From the NCBI GenBank assembly GCA_964016885.1, contig OZ024740.1, positions 4,764,836-4,828,835 on the forward strand: 64,000 nt of DNA, given 5' to 3'. Position numbers and translations under genes: made by a program. The notes beneath the pieces were generated by a model. The model saw nothing but the letters and a program-made list of their open reading frames with translations, searched no databases and was not told where the DNA came from. This document shows, piece after piece, positions 50,901 through 64,000 of this stretch (its first letter is position 1; every line of letters begins with the position of its first letter). This DNA comes from Eledone cirrhosa. Lineage: Eukaryota; Mollusca; Cephalopoda; Octopoda; Eledonidae.

Positions 50901-53900
50901 TACCTTCCACACAACTCTACACCAAAGACTCACAACTACCTGCCACATAACTCTACTCCAAAGACTCACAACTACCTTCTACATAACTCTACTTTGAAGA
51001 CTAACAACTACCTTCCACATAACTCTACTCCAAAGACTAACAACTACCTTCCACACAACTCTACACCAAAGACTCACAACTACCTTCACACAACTCTACT
51101 CCAAAGACTCACAACTACCTTCCACACAACTCTACTCCAAAGACTCACAACTACCTTCCACATAACTCTACTCCAAAGACTCACAACTACCTTCCACATA
51201 ACTCTACTCCAAAGACTCACAACTACCTTCCACATAACTCTACTCCAAAGACTCACAACTACCTTCCACATAACTCTACTCCAAAGACTCACAACTACCT
51301 TCCACATAACTCTACTCCAAAGAGTCACAACTACCTTCCACATAACTCTACTCCAAAGAGTCACAACTACCTTCCACATAACTCTACTCCAAAGACTCAC
51401 AACTACCTTCCACATAACTCTACTCCAAAGACTCACAACTACCTTCCACATAACTCTACTCCAAAGAGTCACAACTACCTTCCACATAACTCTACTCCAA
51501 AGAGTCACAACTACCTTCCACATAACTCTACTCCAAAGACTCACAACTACCTTCCACATAACTCTACTCCAAAGACTCACAACTACCTTCCACATAACTC
51601 TACACCAAAGACTCACAACTACCTTCCACATAACTCTACTCTGAAGACTCACAACTACCTTCCACATAACTCTACTCCAAAAACTCACAACTACCTTCCA
51701 CATAACTCTACTCCAAAAACTCACAACTACCTTCCACATAACTCTACTGCAAAGACTCACAACTACCTTCTACATAACTCTACTCCAAAGACTCACAACT
51801 ACCTTCTACATAACTCTACTCCAAAGACTCACAACTACCTTCCACATAACTCTACTCCAAATACTCACAACTACCTTCTACATAACTCTACTCCAAAGAC
51901 TCACAACTACCTTCCACATAACTCTACTCCAAAAACTCACAACTACCTTCTACATAACTCTACTCCAAAGACTCACAACTACCTTCTACATAACTCTACT
52001 CCAAAGACTCACAACTACCTTCCACATAACTCTACTCCAAAGACTCACAACTACCTTCTACATAACTCTACTCCAAAGACTCACAACTACCTTCTACATA
52101 ACTCTACTCCAAAGACTCACAACTACCTTCTACATAACTCTACTCCAAAGACTCACAACTACCTTCTACATAACTCTACTCCAAAGACTCACAACTACCT
52201 TCTACATAACTCTACTCCAAAGACTCACAACTACCTTCCACATAACTCTACTTTGAAGACTAACAACTACCTTCCACATAACTCTACTCCAAAGACTCAC
52301 AACTACCTTCCACATAACTCTACTCCAAAAACTCACAACTACCTTCCACATAACTCTACTCCAAAGACTCACAACTACCTTCCACATAACTCTACTCCAA
52401 AAACTCACAACTACCTTCCACATAACTCTACTCCAAAGACTCACAACTACCTTCTACATAAATCTACTCCAAAGACTCACAACTACCTTCCACATAACTC
52501 TACTTTGAAGACTAACAACTACCTTCCACATAACTCTACTCCAAAGACTCACAACTACCTTCCACATAACTCTACTCCAAAAACTCACAACTACCTTCCA
52601 CATAACTCTACTCCAAAAACTCACAACTACCTTCCACATAACTCTACTCCAAAGACTCACAACTACCTTCCACATAACTCTACTTTGAAGACTAACAACT
52701 ACCTTCCACATAACTCTACTCCAAAAACTCACAACTACCTTCTACATAACTCTACTCCAAAGACTCACAACTACCTTCCACATAACTCTACACCAAAGAC
52801 TCACAACTACCTTCCACATAACTCTACTCCAAAAACTCACAACTACCTTCTACATAACTCTACTCCAAAGACTCACAACTACCTTCCACATAACTCTACA
52901 CCAAAGACTCACAACTACCTTCCACATAACTCTACTCCAAAGACTCACAACTACCTTCCACATAACTCTACTCCAAAAACTCACAACTACCTTCTACATA
53001 ACTCTACTCCAAAGACTCACAACTACCTTCCACATAACTCTACTCCAAAAACTCACAACTACCTTCCACATAACTCTACTCCAAAAACTCACAACTACCT
53101 TCTACATAACTCTACTCCAAAGACTCACAACTACCTTCCACATAACTCTACTCCAAAAACTCACAACTACCTTCCACATAACTCTACTCCAAAAACTCAC
53201 AACTACCTTCCACATAACTCTACACCAAAGACTCACAACTACCTTCCACATAACTCTACTCCAAAAACTCACAACTACCTTCTACATAACTCTACTCCAA
53301 AGACTCACAACTACCTTCCACATAACTCTACTCCAAAGACTCACAACTACCTTCTACATAACTCTACTCCAAAGACTCACAACTACCTTCCACACAACTC
53401 TACTCCAAAAACTCACAACTACCTTCCACATAACTCTACTCCAAAGACTCACAACTACCTTCCACATAACTCTACTCCAAAGACTCACAACTACCTTCCA
53501 CATAACTCTACTCCAAAGACTCACAACTACCTTCCACATAACTCTACTCCAAAGACTCACAACTACCTTCCACATAACTCTACTCCAAAGACTCACAACT
53601 ACCTTCCACACAACTCTACTCCAAAGACTCACAACTACCTTCCACATAACTCTACTCCAAAGACTAACAACTACCTTCCACATAACTCTACTCCAAAGAC
53701 TCACAACTACCTTCCACATAACTCTACTCCAAAGACTCACAACTACCTTCTACATAACTCTACTTTGAAGACTAACAACTACCTTCCACACAACTCTACA
53801 CCAAAGACTCACAACTACCTTCCACACAACTCTACTCCAAAGACTCACAACTACCTTCCACATAACTCTACTCCAAAGACTCACAACTACCTTCCACATA

Positions 53901-54120
53901 ACTCTACTCCAAAGACTAACAACTACCTTCCACATAACTCTACTCCAAAGACTCACAACTACCTTCCACATAACTCTACTCCAAAGACTCACAACTACCT
54001 TCTACATAACTCTACTTTGAAGACTAACAACTACCTTCCACACAACTCTACACCAAAGACTCACAACTACCTTCCACACAACTCTACTCCAAAGACTCAC
54101 AACTACCTTCCACATAACTC

Positions 54121-54660
54121 TACTCCAAAGACTCACAACTACCTTCCACATAACTCTACACGAAAGACTCACAACTACCTTCCACACAACTCTACTCCAA
54201 AGACTCACAACTACCTTCCACACAACTCTACACCAAAGACTCACAACTACCTTCCACACAACTCTACTCCAAAGACTCACAACTACCTTCCACATAACTC
54301 TACTCCAAAGACTCACAACTACCTTCCACATAACTCTACACGAAAGACTCACAACTACCTTCCACACAACTCTACTCCAAAGACTCACAACTACCTTCCA
54401 CACAACTCTACACCAAAGACTCACAACTACCTTCCACACAACTCTACTCCAAAGACTCACAACTACCTTCCACATAACTCTACTCCAAAGACTCACAACT
54501 ACCTTCCACATAACTCTACACGAAAGACTCACAACTACCTTCCACACAACTCTACTCCAAAGACTAACAACTACCTTCCACACAACTCTACACCAAAGAC
54601 TCACAACTACCTTCCACACAACACTACACCAAAGACTCACAACTACCTTCTACATAACTC
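54121..54660. repeat. 180-bp higher-order repeat in satellite 2, three copies
   Basis: The rare variant ACACGAAAGACTC recurs with CGAAAG at 54161, 54341 and 54521, exactly 180 bp (five units) apart. The intervening units repeat in the same order, indicating a recent triplication. Confidence 0.85.
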
Positions 54661-55079
54661 TACTCCAAAGACTCACAACTACCTTCCACACAACTCTACT
54701 CCAAAGACTCACAACTACCTTCCACATAACTCTACTTTGAAGACTAACAACTACCTTCTACATAACTCTACTCCAAAGACTCACAACTACCTTCCACACA
54801 ACTCTACTCCAAAGACTCACAACTACCTTCCACATAACTCTACTCCAAAGACTCACAACTACCTTCTACATAACTCTACTCCAAAGACTAACAACTACTT
54901 CCACATAACTCTACTCCAAAGACTCACAACTACCTTCCATATAACTCTACTCCAAACACTCACAACTACCTGCTACACAACTCTACTCCAAAGACTCACA
55001 ACTACCTTCCACATAACTCTACTCCAAAGACTCACAACTACCTTCCACACAACTCTACTCCAAAGACTCACAACTACCT

Positions 55080-56105
55080 TCCACACAAATCTACTCCAAA
55101 GACTCACAACTACCTTCCACATAACTCTACTCCAAAGACTCACAACTACCTTCCACATAACTCTACTCCAAAGACTCACAACTACCTTCCACACAACTCT
55201 ACTCCAAAGACTCACAACTACCTTCCACATAACTCTACTCCAAAGACTCACAACTACCTTCCACACAACTCTACTCCAAAGACTCACAACTACCTTCCAC
55301 ATAACTCTACTCCAAAGACTCACAACTACCTTCCACATAACTCTACTCCAAAGACTCACAACTACCTTCCACACAACTCTACTCCAAAGACTCACAACTA
55401 CCTTCCACACAACTCTACTCCAAAGACTCACAACTACCTTCCACACAAATCTACTCCAAAGACTCACAACTACCTTCCACATAACTCTACTCCAAAGACT
55501 CACAACTACCTTCCACATAACTCTACTCCAAAGACTCACAACTACCTTCCACATAACTCTACTCCAAAGACTCACAACTACCTTCCACACAACTCTACTC
55601 CAAAGACTCACAACTACCTTCCACATAACTCTACTCCAAAGACTCACAACTACCTTCCACATAACTCTACTCCAAAGACTCACAACTACCTTCCACACAA
55701 CTCTACTCCAAAGACTCACAACTACCTTCCACACAACTCTACTCCAAAGACTCACAACTACCTTCCACACAAATCTACTCCAAAGACTCACAACTACCTT
55801 CCACATAACTCTACTCCAAAGACTCACAACTACCTTCCACATAACTCTACTCCAAAGACTCACAACTACCTTCCACATAACTCTACTCCAAAGACTCACA
55901 ACTACCTTCCACACAACTCTACTCCAAAGACTCACAACTACCTTCCACATAACTCTACTCCAAAGACTCACAACTACCTTCCACATAACTCTACTCCAAA
56001 GACTCACAACTACCTTCCACACAACTCTACTCCAAAGACTCACAACTACCTTCCACACAACTCTACTCCAAAGACTCACAACTACCTTCCACACAAATCT
56101 ACTCC
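55080..56105. repeat. Higher-order repeats with CACACAAATC marker
   Basis: The variant CACACAAATCTAC recurs near 55083, 55443, 55767 and 56091, spacings about 360, 324 and 324 bp (10, 9 and 9 units). This is a further local amplification within the same satellite. Confidence 0.75.
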
Positions 56106-59100
56106 AAAGACTCACAACTACCTTCCACATAACTCTACTCCAAAGACTCACAACTACCTTCCACATAACTCTACTCCAAAGACTCACAACTACCTTCCAC
56201 ATAACTCTACTCCAAAGACTCACAACTACCTTCCACACAACTCTACTCCAAAGACTCACAACTACCTTCCACATAACTCTACACCAAAGACTCACAACTA
56301 CCTTCCACATAACTCTACTCCAAAGACTCACAACTACCTTCCACATAACTCTACTCCAAAGACTCACAACTACCTTCCACACAACTCTACACCAAAGACT
56401 CACAACTACCTTCCACACAACTCTACTCCAAAGACTCACAACTACTTTCCACATAACTCTACTCCAAAGACTCACAACTACTTTCCACATAACTCTACTC
56501 CAAAGACTCACAACTACCTTCCACATAACTCTACTCCAAAGACTCACAACTACCTTCCACATAACTCTACTCCAAAGACTCACAACTACCTTCCACACAA
56601 CTCTACACCAAAGACTCACAACTAACTTCCACATAACTCTACTCCAAAGACTCACAACTACCTTCCACATAACTCTACTCCAAAGACTCACAACTACTTT
56701 CCACATAACTCTACTCCAAAGACTAACAACTACCTTCCACATAACTCTACTCCAAAGACTCACAACTACCTTCCACATAACTCTACTCCAAAGACTAACA
56801 ACTACCTTCCACATAACTCTACTCCAAAGACTCACAACTACCTTCCACACAACTCTACACCAAAGACTCACAACTACCTTCCACATAACTCTACTCCAAA
56901 GACTCACAACTACCTTCCACACAACTCTACACCAAAACTCACAACTACCTTCCACACAATTCTACACCAAAGACTCACAACTACCTTCCACATAACTCTA
57001 CTCCAAAGACTCACAACTACCTTCCACACAACTCTACACCAAAGACTCACAACTACTTTCCACATAACTCTACACCAAAGACTCACAACTACCTTCCACA
57101 TAAATCTACTCCAAAAACTCACAACTACCTTCCACACAACTCTACTGCAAAGACTCACAACTACCTTCCACACAACTCTACACCAAAGACTCACAACTAC
57201 CTTCCACATAAATCTACTCCAAAAACTCACAACTACCTTCCACATAACTCTACTCCAAAGACTCACAACTACCTTCCACACAACTCTACTCCAAAGACTC
57301 ACAACTAGCTTCCACACAACACTACACCAAAGACTCACAACTACCTTCCACACAACTCTACACCAAAGACTCACAACTAGCTTCCACACAACACTACACC
57401 AAAGACTCACAACTACCTTCTACATTACTCTACTTTGAAGACTAACAACTACCTTCCACATAACTCTACTCCAAAGACTCACAACTACCTTCCACACAAC
57501 TCTACTCCAAAGACTCACAACTAGCTTCCACACAACACTACACCAAAGACTCACAACTACCTTCTACATTACTCTACTTTGAAGACTAACAACTACCTTC
57601 CACATAACTCTACTCCAAAGACTAACAACTACCTTCTACATAACTCTACTCCAAAGACTCACAACTACCTTCCACATAACTCTACTCCAAAGACTCACAA
57701 CTAGCTTCCACACAACACTACACCAAAGACTCACAACTACCTTCTACATTACTCTACTCCAAAGACTAACAACTACCTGCTACATAACTCTACTCCAAAG
57801 ACTCACAACTACCTTCCACATAACTCTACTCCAAAGACTCACAACTACCTTCCACATAACTCTACTCCAAAGACTCACAACTACCTTCCACACAACTCTA
57901 CACCAAAGACTCACAACTGCCTTCTACATAACTCTACTTTGAAGACTAACAACTACCTTCCACATAACTCTACTCCAAAGACTCACAACTACCTTCCACA
58001 CAACTCTACACCAAAGACTCACAACTGCCTTCTACATAACTCTACTCCAAAGACTCACAACTGCCTTCTACATAACTCTACACCAAAGACTCACAACTAC
58101 CTTCCACACAACTCTACACCAAAGACTCACAACTGCCTTCTACATAACTCTACACCAAAGACTCACAACTGCCTTCTACATAACTCTACTCCAAAGACTC
58201 ACAACTGCCTTCTACATAACTCTACACCAAAGACTCACAACTACCTTCCACACAACTCTACACCAAAGACTCACAACTGCCTTCTACATAACTCTACACC
58301 AAAGACTCACAACTGCCTTCCACACAACTCTACACCAAAGACTAACAACTACCTTCCACATAACTCTACTCCAAAGACTCACAACTACCTTCCACACAAC
58401 TCTACACCAAAGACTCACAACTGCCTTCTACATAACTCTACACCAAAGACTCACAACTGCCTTCTACATAACTCTACTCCAAAGACTCACAACTGCCTTC
58501 TACATAACTCTACTTTGAAGACTAACAACTACCTTCCACATAACTCTACTCCAAAGACTCACAACTACCTTCCACACAACTCTACTCCAAAGACTCACAA
58601 CTGCCTTCTACATAACTCTACTTTGAAGACTAACAACTACCTTCCACATAACTCTACTCCAAAGACTAACAACTACCTTCCACATAACTCTACTCCAAAG
58701 ACTCACAACTACCTTCCACACAACTCTACACCAAAGACTCACAACTGCCTTCTACATAACTCTACTTTGAAGACTAACAACTTCCTTCCACATAACTCTA
58801 CTCCAAAGACTCACAACTACCTTCCACATAACTCTACTCCAAAGACTAACAACTACCTTCCACATAACTCTACTCCAAAGACTAACAACTACCTTCCACA
58901 TAACTCTACTCCAAAGACTAACAACTACCTTCCACATAACTCTACTCCAAAGACTCACAACTACCTTCTACATAACTCTACTCCAAAGACTAACAACTAC
59001 CTTCCACACAACTCTACACCAAAGACTCACAACTACCTTCTACATAACTCTACTCCAAAGACTCACAACTACCTTCCACATAACTCTACTCCAAAGACTC

Positions 59101-62100
59101 ACAACTACCTTCCACACAACTCTACTCCAAAGACTCACAACTACCTTCCACATAACTCTACTTTGAAGACTAACAACTTCCTTCCACATAACTCTACTCC
59201 AAAGACTAACAACTACCTTCCACACAACTCTACTCCAAAGACTCACAACTACCTTCTACATAACTCTACTCCAAAGACTCACAACTACCTTCCACATAAC
59301 TCTACTCCAAAGACTCACAACTACCTTCCACACAACTCTACTCCAAAGACTCACAACTACCTTCCACACAACTCTACTTTGAAGACTAACAACTACCTTC
59401 CACACAACTCTACACCAAAGACTCACAACTACCTTCCACATAACTCTACACCAAAGACTCACAACTACCTTCCACACAACTCTACTCCAAAGACTCACAA
59501 CTACCTTCTACATAACTCTACTCCAAAGACTCACAACTACCTTCCACACAACTCTACACCAAAGACTCACAACAACCTTCCACATAACTCTACTCCAAAG
59601 ACTCACAACTACCTTCCACATAACTCTACTCCAAAGACTAACAACTACCTTCCACATAACTCTACTCCAAAGACTCACAACTACCTTCCACACAACTCTA
59701 CACCAAAGACTCACAACTACCTTCCACATAACTCTACTCCAAAGACTAACAACTACCTTCCACACAACTCTACACCAAAGACTCACAACTACCTTCCACA
59801 TAACTCTACTCCAAAGACTAACAACTACCTTCCACACAACTCTACACCAAAGACTCACAACTACCTTCCACACAACTCTACTCCAAAGACTCACAACTAC
59901 CTTCCACATAACTCTACTCCAAAGACTCACAACTACCTTCCACATAACTCTACTCCAAAGACTCACAACTACCTTCCACATAACTCTACTCCAAAGACTA
60001 ACAACTACCTTCCACATAACTCTACTCCAAAGACTCACAACTACCTTCCACATAAATCTACTCCAAAAACTCACAACTACCTTCCACATAACTCTACTCC
60101 AAAGACTCACAACTACCTTCCACATAAATCTACTCCAAAAACTCACAACTACCTTCCACATAACTCTACTTTGAAGACAAACAACTACCTTCCACATAAC
60201 TCTACTCCAAAGACTCACAACTACCTTCCACACAACTCTACACCAAAGACTCACAACTACCTTCCACATAAATCTACTCCAAAAACTCACAACTACCTTC
60301 CACATAACTCTACTCCAAAGACTCACAACTACCTTCCACATAACTCTACTCCAAAGACTCACAACTACCTTCCACACAACTCTACTCCAAAGACTCACAA
60401 CTACCTTCCACACAACTCTACTCCAAAGACTCACAACTACCTTCCACATAACTCTACTCCAAAGACTCACAACTACCTTCCACACAACTCTACTCCAAAG
60501 ACTCACAACTACCTTCCACATAACTCTACTCCAAAGACTCACAACTACCTTCCACACAACTCTACTCCAAAGACTCACAACTACCTTCCACACAACTCTA
60601 CTCCAAAGACTCACAACTACCTTCCACATAAATCTACTCCAAAAACTCACAACTACCTTCCACATAACTCTACTCCAAAGACTCACAACTACCTTCCACA
60701 CAACTCTACTTTGAAGACTCACAACTACCTTCCACATAACTCTACTCCAAAGACTAACAACTACCTTCCACATAACTCTACTCCAAAGACTCACAACTAC
60801 CTTCCACATAAATCTACTCCAAAAACTCACAACTACCTTCCACACAACTCTACTCCAAAGACTCACAACTACCTTCCACATAAATCTACTCCAAAAACTC
60901 ACAACTACCTTCCACATAACTCTACTCCAAAGACTCACAACTACCTTCCACACAACTCTACTCCAAAGACTCACAACTACCTTCCACACAACTCTACTCC
61001 AAAGACTCACAACTACCTTCCACACAACTCTACTCCAAAGACTCACAACTACCTTCCACATAACTCTACTCCAAAGACTCACAACTACCTTCCACACAAC
61101 TCTACACCAAAGACTCACAACTACCTTCCACATAAATCTACTCCAAAAACTCACAACTACCTTCCACATAACTCTACTCCAAAGACTCACAACTACCTTC
61201 CACACAACTCTACTTTGAAGACTCACAACTACCTTCCACATAACTCTACTCCAAAGACTCACAACTACCTTCCACACAACTCTACTCCAAAGACTCACAA
61301 CTACCTTCCACATAACTCTACTCCAAAGACTCACAACTACCTTCCACATAACTCTACTCCAAAGACTCACAACTACCTTCCACATAACTCTACTCCAAAG
61401 ACTCACAACTACCTTCCACATAACTCTACTCCAAAGACTCACAACTACCTTCCACATAACTCTACTCCAAAGACTAACAACTACCTTCCACATAACTCTA
61501 CTCCAAAGACTAACAACTACTTCCACATAACTCTACTCCAAAGACTCACAACTACCTTCCACACAACTCTACACCAAAGACTCACAACTACCTTCCACAC
61601 AACTCTACTCCAAAGACTCACAACTACCTTCACACAACTCTACTCCAAAGACTCACAACTACCTTCCACATAAATCTACTCCAAAGACTCACAACTACCT
61701 TCCACACAACTCTACTCCAAAGACTCACAACTACCTTCCACACAACTCTACTCCAAAGACTCACAACTACCTTCCACATAACTCTACTCCAAAGACTCAC
61801 AACTACCTTCCACATAACTCTACTCCAAAGACTCACAACTACCTTCCACACAACTCTACACCAAAGACTCACAACTACCTTCCACACAACTCTACTCCAA
61901 AGACTCACAACTACCTTCCACACAACTCTACTCCAAAGACTCACAACTACCTTCCACACAACTCTACACCAAAGACTCACAACTACCTTCCACATAACTC
62001 TACTCCAAAAACTCACAACTACCTTCCACATAACTCTACTCCAAAGACTCACAACTACCTTCCACACAACTCTACTTTGAAGACTCACAACTACCTTCCA

Positions 62101-64000
62101 CATAACTCTACTCCAAAGACTCACAACTACCTTCCACACAACTCTACTCCAAAGACTCACAACTACCTTCCACACAACTCTACTCCAAAGACTAACAACT
62201 ACCTTCCACACAACTCTACTCCAAAGACTCACAACTACCTTCCACACAACTCTACTCCAAACACTCACAACTACCTTCCACATAACTCTACTCCAAACAC
62301 TCACAACTACCTTCCACATAACTCTACTCCAAAGACTCACAACTACCTTCCACATAACTCTACTCCAAAGACTCACAACTACCTTCCACATAACTCTACT
62401 CCAAAGACTCACAACTACCTTCTACATAACTCTACTCCAAAGACTCACAACTACCTTCCACATAACTCTACTCCAAAGACTCACAACTACCTTCCACATA
62501 AATCTACTCCAAAGACTCACAACTACCTTCCACACAACTCTACTCCAAAGACTCACAACTACCTTCCACACAACTCTACTCCAAAGACTCACAACTACCT
62601 TCCACATAACTCTACTCCAAAGACTCACAACTACCTTCCACATAACTCTACTCCAAAGACTCACAACTACCTTCCACACAACTCTACACCAAAGACTCAC
62701 AACTACCTTCCACACAACTCTACTCCAAAGACTCACAACTACCTTCCACACAACTCTACTCCAAAGACTCACAACTACCTTCCACACAACTCTACTCCAA
62801 AGACTCACAACTACCTTCCACACAACTCTACTCCAAAGACTCACAACTACCTTCCACATAACTCTACTCCAAAGACTCACAACTACCTTCCACACAACTC
62901 TACACCAAAGACTAACAACTACCTTCCACATAACTCTACTCCAAAGACTCACAACTACCTTCCACACAACTCTACACCAAACACTCACAACTACCTTCCA
63001 CACAACTCTACACCAAAGACTCACAACTACCTTCCACACAACTCTACTCCAAAGACTCACAACTACCTTCCACACAACTCTACTCCAAAGACTCACAACT
63101 ACCTTCCACACAACTCTACTCCAAAGACTCACAACTACCTTCCACATAACTCTACTCCAAAGACTCACAACTACCTTCCACACAACTCTACTCCAAAGAC
63201 TAACAACTACCTTCCACATAACTCTACTCCAAAGACTAACAACTACTTCCACATAACTCTACTCCAAAGACTCATAACTACCTTCCACATAACTCTACTC
63301 CAAAGACTCACAACTACCTTCCACACAACTCTACTCCAAAGACTAACAACTACTTCCACATAACTCTACTCCAAAGACTCACAACTACCTTCCACATAAC
63401 TCTACTCCAAAGACTCACAACTACCTTCCACATAACTCTACTCCAAAGACTAACAACTACTTCCACATAACTCTACTCCAAAGACTCACAACTACCTTCC
63501 ACATAACTCTACTCCAAAGACTCACAACTACCTTCCACATAACTCTACTCCAAAGACTCACAACTACCTTCCACATAACTCTACACCAAAGACTCACAAC
63601 TACCTTCCACATAACTCTACTCCAAAGACTCACAACTACCTTCCACACAACTCTACTCCAAAGACTCACAACTACCTTCCACATAACTCTACTCCAAAGA
63701 CTAACAACTACTTCCACATAACTCTACTCCAAAGACTCACAACTACCTTCCACATAACTCTACTCCAAAGACTCACAACTACCTTCCACATAACTCTACT
63801 CCAAAGACTCACAACTACCTTCCACATAACTCTACACCAAAGACTCACAACTACCTTCCACATAACTCTACTCCAAAGACTCACAACTACCTTCCACATA
63901 ACTCTACTCCAAAGACTCACAACTACCTTCCACATAACTCTACTCCAAAGACTCACAACTACCTTCCACATAACTCTACTCCAAAGACTCACAACTACCT

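Larger units (their letters stand above)
27971..64000. repeat. Satellite 2: 36-bp unit, at least 36 kb
   Basis: An uninterrupted array of about 1,000 copies of a 36-bp unit, running off the window end. The core is CTACCTTCCACATAAC; the rest of the unit carries CCAAAGACTCAC and TCTACT. Recurrent variants are CACAC for CACAT, TACAT, ACACCAAAG, ACTTTGAAG, ACTGCAAAG, AAAACTC and AAATCT. Units of 35 bp (ACTTCCACAT or CCTTCACAC) recur and shift the frame. The unit equals 12 codons and lacks stops in two plus-strand frames and one minus-strand frame, which produces polymers of up to about 1,580 codons. Common variants such as ACTTTGAAG and AACTAACTT put stops into one or another plus frame, so coding is not being conserved. 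The array is of centromeric or heterochromatic type by structure; its chromosomal position is not known. Confidence 0.98.

Noticed and set aside
45870..56995. Very long open frames on both strands in satellite 2 (up to about 1,580 codons)
   Set aside because: The 36-bp unit is 12 codons without stops in several frames. Single-base deletion units and stop-creating variants are tolerated throughout, so no frame is under selection.
27971..64000. Could the 36-bp repeats be a CRISPR array?
   Set aside because: The units are directly contiguous with no unique spacers, and the surrounding retroelements and SINE-like sequences are eukaryotic.

Overview
The window looks like intergenic repeat DNA from a cephalopod mollusc, most likely an octopus. 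The evidence is several degenerate copies of SINE-like sequence with the cephalopod core (AGGAAGGGCATCCAGCC and CCCATGCTAGCATGG), a degenerate tRNA-type SINE with an RNA polymerase III B-box-like motif, decayed LINE and Penelope-like elements, and very many TA, CA and TG dinucleotide tracts. I see no intact host protein gene. The long open frames are artefacts of repeats whose period is a multiple of three, or decayed retroelement fragments. A 200-N assembly gap lies at 20330-20529.

Layout. Positions 1-2430 hold small structured modules separated by (TA)n tracts: a 300-bp foldback palindrome (171-470), a two-copy 467-bp-period tandem repeat whose copies each carry a hammerhead ribozyme (605-1505), a second tandem family (period 314 bp) with its own hammerhead (1537-1968), and a diverged second foldback (2175-2301). 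Positions 2430-5820 hold SINE-like fragments, a modular interspersed repeat and long TA/CA/TG microsatellites. Positions 5822-19052 are one 13.2-kb satellite with a 9-bp unit and a clear higher-order structure (1790, 1241 and 1790 bp between landmarks). Positions 19053-21303 are mixed low-complexity sequence, the gap, and a third hammerhead (21178-21232). Positions 21304-23486 hold a 5'-truncated Penelope-like element with a GIY-YIG endonuclease domain on the minus strand, enclosed by about 165-bp inverted terminal arms. Positions 23640-27960 hold microsatellites, SINE-like remnants, LINE C-terminal remnants and a 5'-truncated CR1/Jockey-type reverse transcriptase. From about 27971 to the window end a second satellite with a 36-bp unit runs for 36 kb without interruption and continues beyond the window.

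The strongest biological signal is the set of four type I hammerhead ribozymes in three unrelated sequence contexts. Two of them sit in identical direct repeats, so a read-through transcript would be predicted to release a 467-nt RNA by double self-cleavage. That is the architecture of retrozymes, small non-autonomous retroelements that make circular RNAs and are thought to use retroelement machinery in trans. A Penelope-like element, the group known to carry hammerheads of this short-stem-III type, lies in the same window, but its copy here is truncated and interrupted by a stop codon.

All structures were read by eye. No folding, database search or alignment program was run. Family names rest on motif recognition, and the organism assignment is inference.
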